Shown here piece after piece: positions 13,650 through 14,004 of a stretch of 14,004 bases of DNA. The DNA is from Actinomycetes bacterium (GTDB taxonomy: Bacteria > Actinomycetota > Coriobacteriia > WRKU01 > WQUG01): assembly GCA_009785855.1 (NCBI GenBank), contig WQUG01000030.1, positions 1-14,004 on the forward strand, written 5' to 3'. Position 1 is the stretch's first letter. Each line of letters begins with the position of its first letter. The translations under genes and the position numbers were made by a program. Below the pieces are notes generated by a model. It was not told the DNA's origin and made no database searches. It was given only the letters and a program-made list of their open reading frames with translations.

Positions 13650-13680
13650 ATAATCATTTGATTACACAATGATTATATCA
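13650..13680 (-). promoter_or_regulatory. Promoter and palindromic operator of the RelB/MazF pair
   Basis: The minus strand has a perfect extended -10, TGATATAAT (13680-13672). It is overlapped by a perfect inverted repeat: 9-bp arms 13650-13658 and 13668-13676 (ATAATCATT / AATGATTAT) with a 9-bp spacer that itself contains a third partial half-site (TGATTA). No good -35 is visible. The operator lies over the -10 and transcription start, ending just upstream of the Shine-Dalgarno, as expected for antitoxin autorepression. Confidence 0.75.
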
Positions 13681-13704
13681 GAAATACCTCTCTTTGGATC
13701 CTGT

Positions 13705-13947
13705 TCATCGCGGATCACCTGTTCCCGTCTCAATTTCAGCGTAGAGTTTCACATCAGTCGCCTGCAGCATGCGGAAGAGGCGCTCCATCAAGAGACCGGG
13801 CTTTCCTTGCTCCATCTCCCAGACCCACTTCTGGCTTACCCCCAGCTGGGCTGCGAGTTCTCGCTGGCTGAAACCTTTCTGTAAGCGCCCCTGCTGGAGT
13901 ACGGCGCCAAGCAACTCAGGATCTTTGAGCTGGGCGCGTGCGATCAT
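13705..13947 (-). CDS. HipB-like XRE-family HTH regulator (orphan)
   Basis: This 80-residue protein has an XRE/HipB helix-turn-helix at about residues 22-55 (LQKGFSQRELAAQLGVSQKWVWEMEQGKP), followed by a short tail ending VKLYAEIETGTG. HipB proteins are antitoxins and repressors of hipBA operons. No hipA lies downstream; the next gene, 67 nt away, is the RelB-type antitoxin. It may be an orphan antitoxin, a remnant, or a regulator of its neighbours. The ATG at 13947 has AGGAGG six bases upstream. Confidence 0.82.
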   Translation of the reverse strand: MIARAQLKDPELLGAVLQQGRLQKGFSQRELAAQLGVSQKWVWEMEQGKPGLLMERLFRMLQATDVKLYAEIETGTGDPR

Positions 13948-13958
13948 CTTGGGCCTCC

Positions 13959-13994
13959 TGACTACGCTATCGATATCAGATCGATATGACTACG
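13959..13994 (-). repeat. Nested direct repeats upstream of the HipB-like gene
   Basis: On the plus strand ATCGATAT occurs at 13969-13976 and 13980-13987 (11-bp period), flanked by TGACTACG at 13959-13966 and 13987-13994 (28-bp period). The core ATCGAT is self-complementary. The cluster ends 11 nt before the start codon and covers the Shine-Dalgarno approach, so it is a good operator candidate for the HTH protein. No clear -10 could be picked out. Confidence 0.55.
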
Positions 13995-14004
13995 ATTTCG
14001 TATT

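Overview
The window is a dense stretch of a high-GC (roughly 60% by eye) Gram-positive chromosome with almost no non-coding DNA. LPxTG-type pilins with a class C sortase, feoA-feoB followed by a small Cys-rich membrane protein gene, a non-catalytic-looking stand-alone E2-like protein, and frequent GTG starts fit an actinobacterium of the class Coriobacteriia (an Olsenella/Collinsella/Eggerthella-like anaerobe). That assignment is inference from gene content; no rRNA or other decisive marker is present.

Layout. (1) 71-830, plus strand: a toxin-antitoxin (TA) operon with a Phd/YefM-type antitoxin and a PIN-domain toxin, under a strong extended -10 promoter overlaid by three operator-like repeats exactly 22 bp apart. 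(2) 833-3446, minus strand: ferrous iron uptake operon feoA-feoB-Cys-rich membrane protein. Both junctions are GTGA overlaps, and the putative promoter lies so close to the feoA GTG that the mRNA looks leaderless. (3) 3456-8953, minus strand: a sortase-assembled pilus island with a 987-residue adhesin-type pilin, a backbone pilin and a class C sortase. A 13-bp hairpin separates the backbone pilin from the sortase, which has no visible Shine-Dalgarno. (4) 9008-11645, minus strand: the conserved rpsO-pnp pair with promoter and terminator. (5) 11632-13037, minus strand: an HD-domain protein and an acyltransferase-fold (E2-like) protein whose catalytic His and Asp are replaced, joined by a TGATG overlap. 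(6) 13090-14004, minus strand: a RelB/DinJ-type antitoxin with a MazF/PemK-type toxin, plus a HipB-like HTH regulator without a HipA partner.

Housekeeping genes (rpsO, pnp) and probably the HD/E2-like pair sit between accessory modules: iron uptake, pili and three TA-type loci, two of which lie near the window edges. The candidate promoters share a TGn extended -10, and two have the identical nonamer TGCTATACT. I found no CRISPR array, IS element, tRNA, rRNA or attachment site. I do not see a clearly new defence or biosynthetic system. The less ordinary items are the operator array, the leaderless feo operon, the hairpin-limited sortase, the HD/E2-like pair and the mixed-family TA pair.
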